DNA from: Actinomycetota bacterium
Lineage (GTDB): Bacteria > Actinomycetota > Humimicrobiia > Humimicrobiales > Humimicrobiaceae
Reading direction: 5' to 3'
Assembly: GCA_028696435.1 (NCBI GenBank)
Contig: JAQVHC010000087.1
Location: 1 to 5,526, forward strand
DNA: 5,526 nucleotides
The notes below the pieces were generated by a model, which had not been told where the DNA came from, made no database searches, and saw nothing but the letters and a program-made list of their open reading frames with translations. Shown here in pieces: positions 1 to 5,526 of the stretch (its first letter is position 1; the number at the start of each line of letters is the position of its first letter). The translations under genes and the position numbers were made by a program.

Positions 1-2
1 CA

Positions 3-1322
3 TTAATTTTAATATTTACAATAATGGTAACAGCTTCATTACTTTTCCTAGGCTTTGGATGTAAAAAAGAAGCTGCACCTGCTGAAGAAGTTACCGGGGA
101 AGAAGCCGCACCGGCTGAAGAAGTAACGCCTTCAGAAGAAGAAAAAGTAATCTTAAAATATACCAGCCTTAGGACGGAAGACGTAGATAGAGTGAATAGG
201 ATTAACCAGGTATTTATGGAGAAGTATCCAAATATAATAATAGAATTTGAACCCATAAAGAACACAGAATATGATGCTTATCTTAAGACATCTTTAGAAA
301 CCGGTGTTGGTGCTGATATTGTAATGTTGAGGTCGTATGATGGTGGTAGGCAAATATACGATGGTGGTTACCTGGTTGAACTAAATGACTTGATACCAAA
401 TTTTGATGATTTTACTAAAAATTCAATCGGAGCATGGCAAACAGAAGATGGAGTAATATATGGAGTTCCTTATTTTGGTTCTATAACTGGGGTTTGGTAT
501 AACAAAGATATATTTGCTGAATATGATTTAGAGCCACCTACTGTTTGGAGTGAATTCCTGTCTATTTGCAAAACCTTAAAGGATAATGGAGAAGTGGTTT
601 TTGCTCATGGTACAAACGAACAATGGGTTCTTACAGAAACTTTTTATTGTGATTTAGGGCCAAACTTTTACGGCGGAGAAGAAAGCAGGCAAAAACTTAT
701 TAATAAGGAAATAAAATTTACAGATGAAAGATTTATAAAAGCGTTCGATGTCCTGTATGAGCTGGTTGAGTACTTTCCTGACGGATATCAAGCAATTGAC
801 TATGTTACTATGCAGCAAATGTTTTGTAATGAACAGGCAGCCATGTTTATTGCAGGTTCATGGGAACTGGGAATAATAGAGGATGCTGGAGTAAATGCTG
901 GCTGGTTCGGTCCTCCTGTGGAAAAAGAGGGTGATAGAATGCAGTATGCATTCTATGCCGACCTTGCTCTGGGTATAAATAAGGATTCCCCCCATATAGA
1001 AGAAGCATTAACATATTTGAAGTGGGTGGCATCTGCTGAACATGCTTCTCTGCTGGCAAATGAATTACCAGGTATGTACCCCACAATGATAATAGACTAT
1101 AAGATAGATAATCCGCTATCTCAAGAGATAATTGATATTGCAAAAAGGGATGACGTAGATACGACCGGGCAGCTGATGTGGGAGAAACTTTCTTCTCAGG
1201 AACCAAGCGGAAGTAGCCTATTGGATGAAGCATGCCAGAAATTTCTTAATGGAGACATTACTTCTAGAGAAGCAGTCGAGTATGTACAAAAAGGTTTAGA
1301 TACCTGGTATTTTACTGAATAA
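3..1322 (+). CDS. ABC transporter substrate-binding lipoprotein, CUT1/SBP_bac_1 type (5' end outside window)
   Basis: This is the extracellular solute receptor of a carbohydrate-type ABC importer, probably tethered to the outer face of the membrane by lipid. The frame is open from position 3 with no stop. The ATG at 24 would leave a signal peptide of only 12 residues with no basic n-region, so the real start is almost certainly upstream and the gene is 5'-partial. A hydrophobic stretch ends at a lipobox-like LGFGC, with the Cys codon at 60-62; Gly at -3 is not the usual Leu. A Glu/Ala/Pro linker follows, then a typical SBP fold: the segment KYTSLRTEDVDRVNRINQVF, a GADIVMLRSYDGG region, YGVPYFGSITGVWYNKDIF, PPTVWSEF, and AAMFIAGSWELG. 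Counted from Met24 it has 432 residues, normal for the family. It heads the operon, followed by two permease genes. The ligand could be a sugar, oligosaccharide, glycerol-phosphate-like or other polar solute; the sequence does not decide. Confidence 0.93.
   Translation, partial: LILIFTIMVTASLLFLGFGCKKEAAPAEEVTGEEAAPAEEVTPSEEEKVILKYTSLRTEDVDRVNRINQVFMEKYPNIIIEFEPIKNTEYDAYLKTSLETGVGADIVMLRSYDGGRQIYDGGYLVELNDLIPNFDDFTKNSIGAWQTEDGVIYGVPYFGSITGVWYNKDIFAEYDLEPPTVWSEFLSICKTLKDNGEVVFAHGTNEQWVLTETFYCDLGPNFYGGEESRQKLINKEIKFTDERFIKAFDVLYELVEYFPDGYQAIDYVTMQQMFCNEQAAMFIAGSWELGIIEDAGVNAGWFGPPVEKEGDRMQYAFYADLALGINKDSPHIEEALTYLKWVASAEHASLLANELPGMYPTMIIDYKIDNPLSQEIIDIAKRDDVDTTGQLMWEKLSSQEPSGSSLLDEACQKFLNGDITSREAVEYVQKGLDTWYFTE
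69..134 (+). repeat. Tandem 33-bp repeat in the lipoprotein linker
   Basis: Two in-frame units of 11 codons (69-101 and 102-134) both begin with the nine residues EAAPAEEVT. Within those nine codons the two copies differ at four bases, all at third codon positions (gct/gcc, cct/ccg, gtt/gta, acc/acg), so the peptide is identical. The segment lies directly after the lipidated Cys and two Lys, and probably acts as a flexible, acidic spacer between the lipid anchor and the binding domain. Confidence 0.85.
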
Positions 1323-1342
1323 TGAATAATGAAGCTTTGTAT

Positions 1343-1381
1343 TGCATGTACTATCTGCTTTTACATCAGATAGTACATGCA
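1343..1381 (+). other. Intercistronic stem-loop between binding protein and permease genes
   Basis: A perfect 15-bp inverted repeat (1343-1357 pairing with 1367-1381) encloses a 9-base loop at 1358-1366. It could extend by one U-G pair (1342 with 1382). It sits 20 bases after the stop of the lipoprotein gene and 31 bases before the first permease ATG. No T-run follows on either strand, so it does not look like a standard intrinsic terminator. By analogy with the malE-malF type of intergenic structures, it may block 3' exonucleases and stabilise the upstream mRNA, so that the binding protein is made in excess over the permeases. That role is inference; the hairpin itself is directly visible. 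Confidence 0.75.
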
Positions 1382-1412
1382 GAATTAAAATATTTAAAAT
1401 AAAATACCAATT

Positions 1413-2327
1413 ATGGAAATGTTTAAAAAAGTAAAAAAGGTTCGTTATTACATATTTTTGTTTTTGCTTCCGGCATTATTTATATATACGATATTTATGA
1501 TACTTCCCTTATTTAATTCAATGAGGATGAGCTTTTATACAGGAAAGGGGATAGTACCGGATCAGTTTTGTGGTTTCCAAAATTATGTTAAATTGTTTAC
1601 GCAGTTTCCTTTTAGGGAAAGATTATCTAATGCTTTTTTAAATAATATAAAATTCTTTTTAATGGTTTCTATTTTTCAAAACGTCACGGGATTTTTTCTT
1701 GCAATTTTATTAACCAGAAATGTTAAGGGTGTAAAATTTTTTAGAACTATCTATTTTTTGCCTACAGCACTTTCAGTAATTGTAGTTGGTTTCTTATTTA
1801 GGTTAATATTAAATCCTGTATGGGGAATATTTGATAAGATTTTGAGAGTGATAGGCCTTGATTTTCTTATACGACCATGGCTAGGAGATCCCGTGACTGC
1901 ACTACCGGTTCTTGCTATAGTAACTGCATGGCACATGATAGGCATACCCATAATATTCTTTACAGCTGGTATTGATGGGATTTCTGAAGAAATAATAGAA
2001 GCTTCTCGTATTGATGGCGTAAATATATGGGGTGAAATAAGACATATGATATTCCCTTTGGTCAAACCGATTATAGGAATTGTTTTTATTCTTACTTTTG
2101 TAGGGAATTTTAGCGAATTTGAAATTGTTTATTCTATGGAAACTGCATATGGTAATCCTGCATACGCAACTGATATATTTGGTTCCTTTTTCTATAGAAC
2201 AACTTTTGGTACAGTGATGAATGTGGTAAGTGATGTAGGCCTGGGAGCAGCTATTGCTACTATAATGTTTATATTAATTTTGATAGGGGTAATCATATTC
2301 TTGAGGCTTTCACAAAGAACAGATTAG
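1413..2327 (+). CDS. ABC transporter permease, MalF/UgpA-like (CUT1)
   Basis: This is the first of two membrane subunits of the importer (BPD_transp_1 family), forming half of the translocation pore. The 304-residue protein has a basic N-terminus and about six hydrophobic segments near residues 12-34, 78-100, 110-133, 160-183, 216-232 and 275-297. The cytoplasmic EAA loop that docks on the ATPase is clear: IEASRIDGV, with Glu196, Ala197, Asp201 and Gly202, and the downstream conserved Pro215. Early markers such as LPALFIYTIFMILPLFNSMRMSF written in family style (Leu-Pro-Ala at 19-21, Pro32) fit MalF/UgpA/LacF proteins of about 290-310 residues. The ATG at 1413 has no obvious Shine-Dalgarno sequence; its leader is A/T-rich and unstructured after the stem-loop. 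ATG 1419 is an alternative that changes only two residues. No ATP-binding gene is present, so a shared ATPase encoded elsewhere is likely. Confidence 0.94.
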   Translation: MEMFKKVKKVRYYIFLFLLPALFIYTIFMILPLFNSMRMSFYTGKGIVPDQFCGFQNYVKLFTQFPFRERLSNAFLNNIKFFLMVSIFQNVTGFFLAILLTRNVKGVKFFRTIYFLPTALSVIVVGFLFRLILNPVWGIFDKILRVIGLDFLIRPWLGDPVTALPVLAIVTAWHMIGIPIIFFTAGIDGISEEIIEASRIDGVNIWGEIRHMIFPLVKPIIGIVFILTFVGNFSEFEIVYSMETAYGNPAYATDIFGSFFYRTTFGTVMNVVSDVGLGAAIATIMFILILIGVIIFLRLSQRTD

Positions 2328-2353
2328 TATTATTTTAAGTATTGGATGTCTAT

Positions 2354-3202
2354 ATGAATATTAATTTTAAAAATAGAAAAGTAAATTATTTTACAAGATT
2401 TGGAATATATTTTGTTTTAATATTTCAATGTTTAATTATAGCATTTCCATTATTCCTAATGGTGATGTCTTCTTTTAAAAGTAATAGAGAAATATTTAAA
2501 GCACCTTTTAAGCTACCAGCGACTCTTAACATGGAAAATTATAGGAAGCTTTTTTTACAATCTAATTATCTAAGATATTTTTTAAACAGTATCGTAGTAT
2601 CTTTAGCAGCAATCTTAATAATATTAATTGCTTCATCTCTAGCGTCCTATGCGATTTCAAAGTATAGGTTCCCATTAAATAAGTTTATTTTTTTCTATTT
2701 TTTGGCAGGTTTAATGATTCCAATTAGGTTGGGAACTATAAATATAATGCAGATGTTTATAAAGCTTAATTTATATAATAATTTATTATCTTTAATAATT
2801 ATCTATTCTGCTTATGGTATACCTGCTGGTATCTTAATATTTACAGGTTTTATGAATGATATTCCAAATGAATTAAGTGACTCTGCTAGAGTTGATGGTT
2901 GCAGTGAAATTGGCATATTTAGAAAAATAATAGTTCCACTACTTGGTCCAGCAATAGTGGTAGTAGCAGTTTATAATCTGATTCCTATATGGAATGATTT
3001 CTGGTTTCCATTAGTATTGATAAATTCAGATAATTTAATGACCATTCCACTGGCTACAGCTAAATTATTCGGAAAACATGAAACTAATTATGGTTTAATT
3101 TTTGCTATATTAACATCAGCTGCAGTTCCACCCATGATCCTTTTTGCAACCTTATCAAGATATTTCATAAAAGGACTGACAGCTGGCGCAATAAAAGGTT
3201 AA
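2354..3202 (+). CDS. ABC transporter permease, MalG/UgpE-like (CUT1)
   Basis: This is the second membrane subunit, pairing with the preceding permease to form the channel. It has 282 residues from ATG 2354, the usual length for MalG/UgpE homologues. Hydrophobic segments lie near residues 15-38, 75-98, 110-125, 140-165, 195-215 and 245-268. The EAA loop reads SDSARVDGC, with Asp176, Ser177, Ala178, Asp181 and Gly182, then Pro195; the canonical Glu-Ala pair is Asp-Ser here. The C-terminus RYFIKGLTAGAIKG is the hallmark end of this family. A TTG at 2342 in the same frame would add four residues (MDVY); I prefer the ATG because it is the stronger codon and has a weak TGGA ribosome-site match seven bases upstream. 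The gap to the previous gene is only 26 bases, and 15 bases separate it from the next, so co-transcription is very likely. Confidence 0.93.
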   Translation: MNINFKNRKVNYFTRFGIYFVLIFQCLIIAFPLFLMVMSSFKSNREIFKAPFKLPATLNMENYRKLFLQSNYLRYFLNSIVVSLAAILIILIASSLASYAISKYRFPLNKFIFFYFLAGLMIPIRLGTINIMQMFIKLNLYNNLLSLIIIYSAYGIPAGILIFTGFMNDIPNELSDSARVDGCSEIGIFRKIIVPLLGPAIVVVAVYNLIPIWNDFWFPLVLINSDNLMTIPLATAKLFGKHETNYGLIFAILTSAAVPPMILFATLSRYFIKGLTAGAIKG

Positions 3203-3208
3203 TTTTTT

Positions 3209-3213
3209 GGAGG
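3209..3213 (+). promoter_or_regulatory. Strong Shine-Dalgarno site for the cyclase-family gene
   Basis: GGAGG lies four bases before ATG 3218 (GGAGGTGTTATG). It is the only full-consensus ribosome site placed before a start in this window, and it fixes the start of the cyclase-family gene. It suggests this gene is translated efficiently relative to the two permeases, whose starts have weak or no such match. Confidence 0.85.
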
Positions 3214-3217
3214 TGTT

Positions 3218-3895
3218 ATGAAACTAATAGATGCCTCGGGGCCAATATATGAAGGAATGTGGTCATATGGTCCACCGTTTCCAGAATTTAAATTAATAGA
3301 ACTTGAAAATCCAGATTGGGTAGATTTTCAAGCTTACTCTCAGGCATTTGAAGGATTTTGTATTTTAACAGGTACATATATTGATGGTCCAGCCCATGCT
3401 CTGGGGTTAAAAAAAGCAGAACCAATGCATAAATTACCAATAGAAAAATTATTTGATATAGATGCTTATGTATTAAAATTTGATCTTAGGAAGTTATCTA
3501 GAGAAGGAAATAGACCATTTATTACACTTGAAGACATAAAAAGTGCTGAAAAAGAAAAGATACCAGAAAATTCTAATATTATATTTGCTACTGGCTGGGG
3601 AAGCCACTGGGATAAACCTGATTTTCTAACTCATGATTGGTTTATGAGAAAAGATGCTGTAGAGTACATTGTAAGTAAAAAGCCATTTATTTTAGCTATG
3701 GATACTCCTTCCATAGATAATGTAGACAATGAACAGGGAATATGGGATTTAATTTACACTAATGGCATATATATTGTAGCACCTCTTGTTAATCTGGAAA
3801 AGATTAGTAAGTACAAGGTAAAACTTTATATCTGTCCATTGAATATATTAAATACTACTGGTCTTCCATGCAGGGTAATAATTAAGGAGGAGTAA
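3218..3895 (+). CDS. Cyclase-family (kynurenine formamidase superfamily) protein with altered metal site
   Basis: The 225-residue protein fits the cyclase family (PF04199), whose known members include KynB kynurenine formamidase and isatin hydrolase, metal-dependent amide or lactone hydrolases. Family landmarks are the IDASGPIYEGMWSYGPP opening, the TGTYIDGPAH segment (residues 51-60), FATGWGSHW near 123-131, and the AMDTPSIDN motif at 160-168 followed by NGIYIV and LVNLEKI. Set against the KynB pattern HxGTHxDxPxH, the first two His are Leu50 and Tyr54, while Asp56 and His60 remain. The later His and Glu (KynB H160 and E172 by my recall of the Bacillus enzyme) align with Trp176 and Ala188. 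So most metal ligands appear lost. It may be a non-canonical enzyme, a different-metal or metal-free subfamily, or a binding protein. No signal peptide is seen, so it is probably cytoplasmic. It follows the permease by 15 bases. Confidence 0.85.
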   Translation: MKLIDASGPIYEGMWSYGPPFPEFKLIELENPDWVDFQAYSQAFEGFCILTGTYIDGPAHALGLKKAEPMHKLPIEKLFDIDAYVLKFDLRKLSREGNRPFITLEDIKSAEKEKIPENSNIIFATGWGSHWDKPDFLTHDWFMRKDAVEYIVSKKPFILAMDTPSIDNVDNEQGIWDLIYTNGIYIVAPLVNLEKISKYKVKLYICPLNILNTTGLPCRVIIKEE

Positions 3896-3975
3896 AATTA
3901 GAATTTATTGTAAGTAATAATAATTAATTTTAAACAGTAGCCTTTAATTGCATGAATAAGGTTTCTAGATTTCTA

Positions 3976-3980
3976 GGGAG
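3976..3980 (+). promoter_or_regulatory. Shine-Dalgarno site for the M20 gene
   Basis: GGGAG at 3976-3980 lies nine bases before ATG 3990, a normal spacing. It supports ATG 3990 as the start and rules against the out-of-frame ATG at 3952, which opens only a 16-codon frame that ends at 4002. Confidence 0.7.
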
Positions 3981-3989
3981 TGTATTGGT

Positions 3990-5294
3990 ATGGCAAATTT
4001 AGAAGAAATAAACTTTTGGGTTGAAAAAAACAAAGATAATATTCTTACAGGCCTTTCTGAACTTATAAAAATAAAAACTGAAAATTTACCTCCTACAGGC
4101 AATGAGAAACCCGGGCAGGAATATTTATATAATATGGCATCTAAATTTATTGACCCGGAGAATCTTGATTTATTTGAGCTTGATGAGGTTGAAAGATTAA
4201 AAGAGCATCCTCTTTTCTTTCCTACTATTGCTGGAATGCAAAAACAGTATAAAAACAGACCAAATTTAGTTGCCAGACTAAAAGGCAGTGGAGGTGGAAG
4301 CTCTCTTTGTTTTTCTGGTCATATGGATACCATGCCTGCAAGTGGCCAGAAGTGGAATGTATTTCCAGATCCTTTTAGTGGAAAAATAAAAGAAGGAAAA
4401 ATGTATGGAAGAGGTTCTATGGATATGAAAGCAGGCACTCTGGCTGGCTTTTATGCTTTAAAGTGCATTCATGACTTAAAGATAAGGTTAAAAGGAGATG
4501 TATATGCAGAAAGCGTTGTGGATGAAGAAAATGGTGGAGTAAATGGAACAATCGCATCCAGACTAAGATATCCGGATATAGATTTTGCTATACTGGCTGA
4601 GTCAACTAATTTAAATGCCGGAATAGAAACAATAGGAGGCAGTGATTGGATAGCAGAAGTTTTAGAGGAAGGCCCCGGTGGTATAGGCACAGAAAGTGAG
4701 CTTCCTAATCCGATATATAAGCTTGCAAAAGTTGCAATTGCACTGCAAAAATATGATAAAGAAGTGCTGGGTAATATAGCTCCTCCGGTTACTTATGATA
4801 AGGATATGAGGCTCAGGCTTTTAACCTATCAGTTTTACTCAGGAGGTTCCAATTACCTGGAATCAGGTTCCGTTCCTATAAAGGGACATATATATTTCTG
4901 GCTTGAGGCTTTTGAATATATGTCTGAAGACCATGTAAGTCAAGAATTTATGAAGTTTATGGAAAACGAGCTGGCAATTTACGATGATTTTAAAGACAGC
5001 TTTCCTAAATTTGAAACAGTTATCAGGTTTCTATATGGCCACAAAACTGATGTAGCTCATCCTGCAATGAATTCAATACGTAAAGCATATAGTAAATTAA
5101 ATTTAAATTACAGAGAAAAAGGTATACCTCTTGCAATGGATGCATTTGCATTTAAAAAAGTGAGTAATACTGAGGTTGTTGTAATCGGACCTAAGGGAGA
5201 AAACCCACATGGGGTTGATGAATGTGTTGATATAGATAGCTTTCTCAATTTAATTAAAATTATGGTTTTGACTGCTATAGATTATTGTGGGTAA
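3990..5294 (+). CDS. M20-family metallopeptidase / zinc amidohydrolase (ArgE/DapE-like)
   Basis: This 434-residue cytoplasmic protein belongs to the M20 family (ArgE/DapE/carboxypeptidase G2 group), two-zinc enzymes that cleave amide bonds in N-acyl amino acids, small peptides or related compounds. Catalytic-domain residues are all visible: SGHMDTMP (His111, Asp113), YGRGSMDMKAG (bridging Asp145), VVDEENGG (Glu179 as likely base, Glu180 as ligand), AEST (Glu204), and the C-terminal NPHGVDE (His407; most relatives have Ala-His). The central lid/dimerisation domain is unusual: the region around residues 216-240 (LEEGPGGIGTESELPNP) has no His where relatives usually carry one that completes the partner active site, and the usual Arg near residues 300-310 is not evident. 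Substrate is therefore unpredictable, and deacetylase names such as argE or dapE should not be assigned. It lies 94 bases after the cyclase-family gene on the same strand and probably acts on the imported solute or a derivative. Confidence 0.9.
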   Translation: MANLEEINFWVEKNKDNILTGLSELIKIKTENLPPTGNEKPGQEYLYNMASKFIDPENLDLFELDEVERLKEHPLFFPTIAGMQKQYKNRPNLVARLKGSGGGSSLCFSGHMDTMPASGQKWNVFPDPFSGKIKEGKMYGRGSMDMKAGTLAGFYALKCIHDLKIRLKGDVYAESVVDEENGGVNGTIASRLRYPDIDFAILAESTNLNAGIETIGGSDWIAEVLEEGPGGIGTESELPNPIYKLAKVAIALQKYDKEVLGNIAPPVTYDKDMRLRLLTYQFYSGGSNYLESGSVPIKGHIYFWLEAFEYMSEDHVSQEFMKFMENELAIYDDFKDSFPKFETVIRFLYGHKTDVAHPAMNSIRKAYSKLNLNYREKGIPLAMDAFAFKKVSNTEVVVIGPKGENPHGVDECVDIDSFLNLIKIMVLTAIDYCG

Positions 5295-5323
5295 AATTAT
5301 TGCGTTTTAAATCTGTGCAATAC

Positions 5324-5342
5324 TTACTATGTTATATAGTAA
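5324..5342 (+). repeat. Short AT-rich inverted repeat
   Basis: TTACTAT (5324-5330) pairs with ATAGTAA (5336-5342) around a five-base loop. The 7-bp stem has only one G-C pair, so a stable RNA hairpin is doubtful. It begins 29 bases after the M20 stop and could be a protein-binding site or chance in AT-rich DNA. Confidence 0.4.
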
Positions 5343-5373
5343 TAAGCAGGATATTTAAAAATAAGCAAGAAAT

Positions 5374-5398
5374 AAAGATCTTTTGCTAAAAGGTCTTT
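5374..5398 (+). terminator. Candidate intrinsic terminator after the M20 gene
   Basis: An 11-bp inverted repeat (5374-5384 with 5388-5398), containing one G-U pair, closes on a 3-base GCT loop. The left arm begins AAAGATC and the right arm ends GGTCTTT, so the hairpin carries its own A-rich and T-rich flanks, a form common for bidirectional terminators in low-GC bacteria. Against it, the T-run is short (TTTCATT) and the stem has few G-C pairs. Its place 79 bases after the last stop, and before a promoter-like site, fits the end of this operon. Confidence 0.55.
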
Positions 5399-5449
5399 CA
5401 TTAATGATGTTACCGGGATGAAAAATCTATTATTCCCATCTTGTTTCAA

Positions 5450-5458
5450 TGATATAAT
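5450..5458 (+). promoter_or_regulatory. Extended -10 promoter for the next gene
   Basis: TGATATAAT at 5450-5458 is an exact TGnTATAAT extended -10 element for the housekeeping sigma factor. A -35 box is poor: 17 bases upstream, 5430-5435 reads TTATTC. Extended -10 promoters can work without a good -35. Transcription would begin near 5464-5467, leaving a leader of about 30 bases before ATG 5497. AT-rich DNA makes TATAAT matches common, which limits confidence, but the placement between a candidate terminator and a start codon supports it. Confidence 0.55.
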
Positions 5459-5496
5459 TTTTTATATATAAATAAGCTATAGAAAAGAGTAAGAAT

Positions 5497-5526
5497 ATGA
5501 AAGAATACATACTGACTCTGGACCTT
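5497..5526 (+). CDS. Start of a further gene, possibly an FGGY-family carbohydrate kinase (3' end outside window)
   Basis: Ten codons are visible, giving MKEYILTLDL, and the frame runs off the window edge. This resembles the first beta strand of FGGY sugar kinases (xylulokinase, glycerol kinase and relatives), where the next residues would be the phosphate-binding Gly-Thr/Ser. Other members of the actin-like ATPase fold, such as ROK or BcrAD-type proteins, start similarly. A purine-rich AAAAGAG at 5483-5489 is a plausible ribosome site seven bases from the ATG. A sugar kinase would suit the sugar-type transporter upstream, but ten residues cannot prove it. Confidence 0.5.
   Translation, partial: MKEYILTLDL

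Noticed and set aside
847..1233. Minus-strand open frame of 128 codons
   Set aside because: It lies wholly inside the binding protein gene, which has clear family motifs, and its translation shows no recognisable domain.
1751..2065. Minus-strand open frame of 104 codons
   Set aside because: It is antisense to the conserved EAA-loop region of the first permease, with no ribosome site or family resemblance.
3908..3936. Possible promoter in the cyclase-M20 spacer (TTGTAA, then TAAACA 17 bases later)
   Set aside because: The -10 candidate matches only about half the consensus in AT-rich DNA where such pairs are common; an internal promoter remains possible but is unsupported.
3962..3976. TTTCTAG direct repeat (3962-3968 and 3970-3976) before the M20 gene
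   Set aside because: Two 7-base AT-rich copies are too short to set apart from chance, and no operator of this form is known to me.
3952..4002. Short frame from ATG 3952 overlapping the M20 start
   Set aside because: It has only 16 codons, no ribosome site, and overlaps the well-supported M20 gene in another frame.
4469..4690. Minus-strand open frame of 73 codons
   Set aside because: It is antisense to the M20 catalytic region and low in complexity; it is a by-product of coding on the other strand.
5298..5322. TATTGC/GCAATA inverted repeat after the M20 stop
   Set aside because: Only six pairs across a 13-base gap; too weak to call as a hairpin or operator.

Overview
The window is a low-GC bacterial chromosome segment that reads as one plus-strand catabolic operon: a carbohydrate-type (CUT1) ABC importer without its ATPase, followed by two hydrolase-family genes and the first codons of a further gene. 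AT-rich third positions, a strong GGAGG ribosome site before one gene and a lipoprotein (Gram-positive-style or anaerobe-style) substrate-binding protein fit an anaerobic, low-GC lineage. The Glu/Ala/Pro-rich linker after the lipoprotein cysteine reminds me of Atribacterota, Thermotogota or clostridial-type binding proteins, but this placement is a weak inference.

Layout. Positions 3-1322 hold a substrate-binding lipoprotein whose true start lies left of the window. Positions 1323-1412 are a spacer with a perfect 15-bp stem-loop that lacks a U-tract. Positions 1413-2327 and 2354-3202 encode the two inner-membrane permeases (MalF/UgpA-like and MalG/UgpE-like), each with a recognisable EAA loop. 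Positions 3218-3895 encode a cyclase/kynurenine-formamidase-superfamily protein in which four of six expected metal or active-site residues appear replaced. Positions 3990-5294 encode an M20-family zinc amidohydrolase/peptidase with its catalytic-domain metal ligands intact. Positions 5295-5496 are an AT-rich spacer with a candidate terminator hairpin and an extended -10 promoter. At 5497 a new reading frame begins whose ten visible residues resemble the start of an FGGY-type sugar kinase.

How the genes may work together (inference): the lipoprotein captures a small solute, the two permeases import it using an ATPase encoded elsewhere, and the cyclase-like protein and M20 hydrolase process it in the cytoplasm, probably at an amide, lactone or acyl bond. 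The substrate cannot be told from sequence alone. The most unusual point is the cyclase-family protein with an eroded metal site, kept in tight linkage with a transporter.
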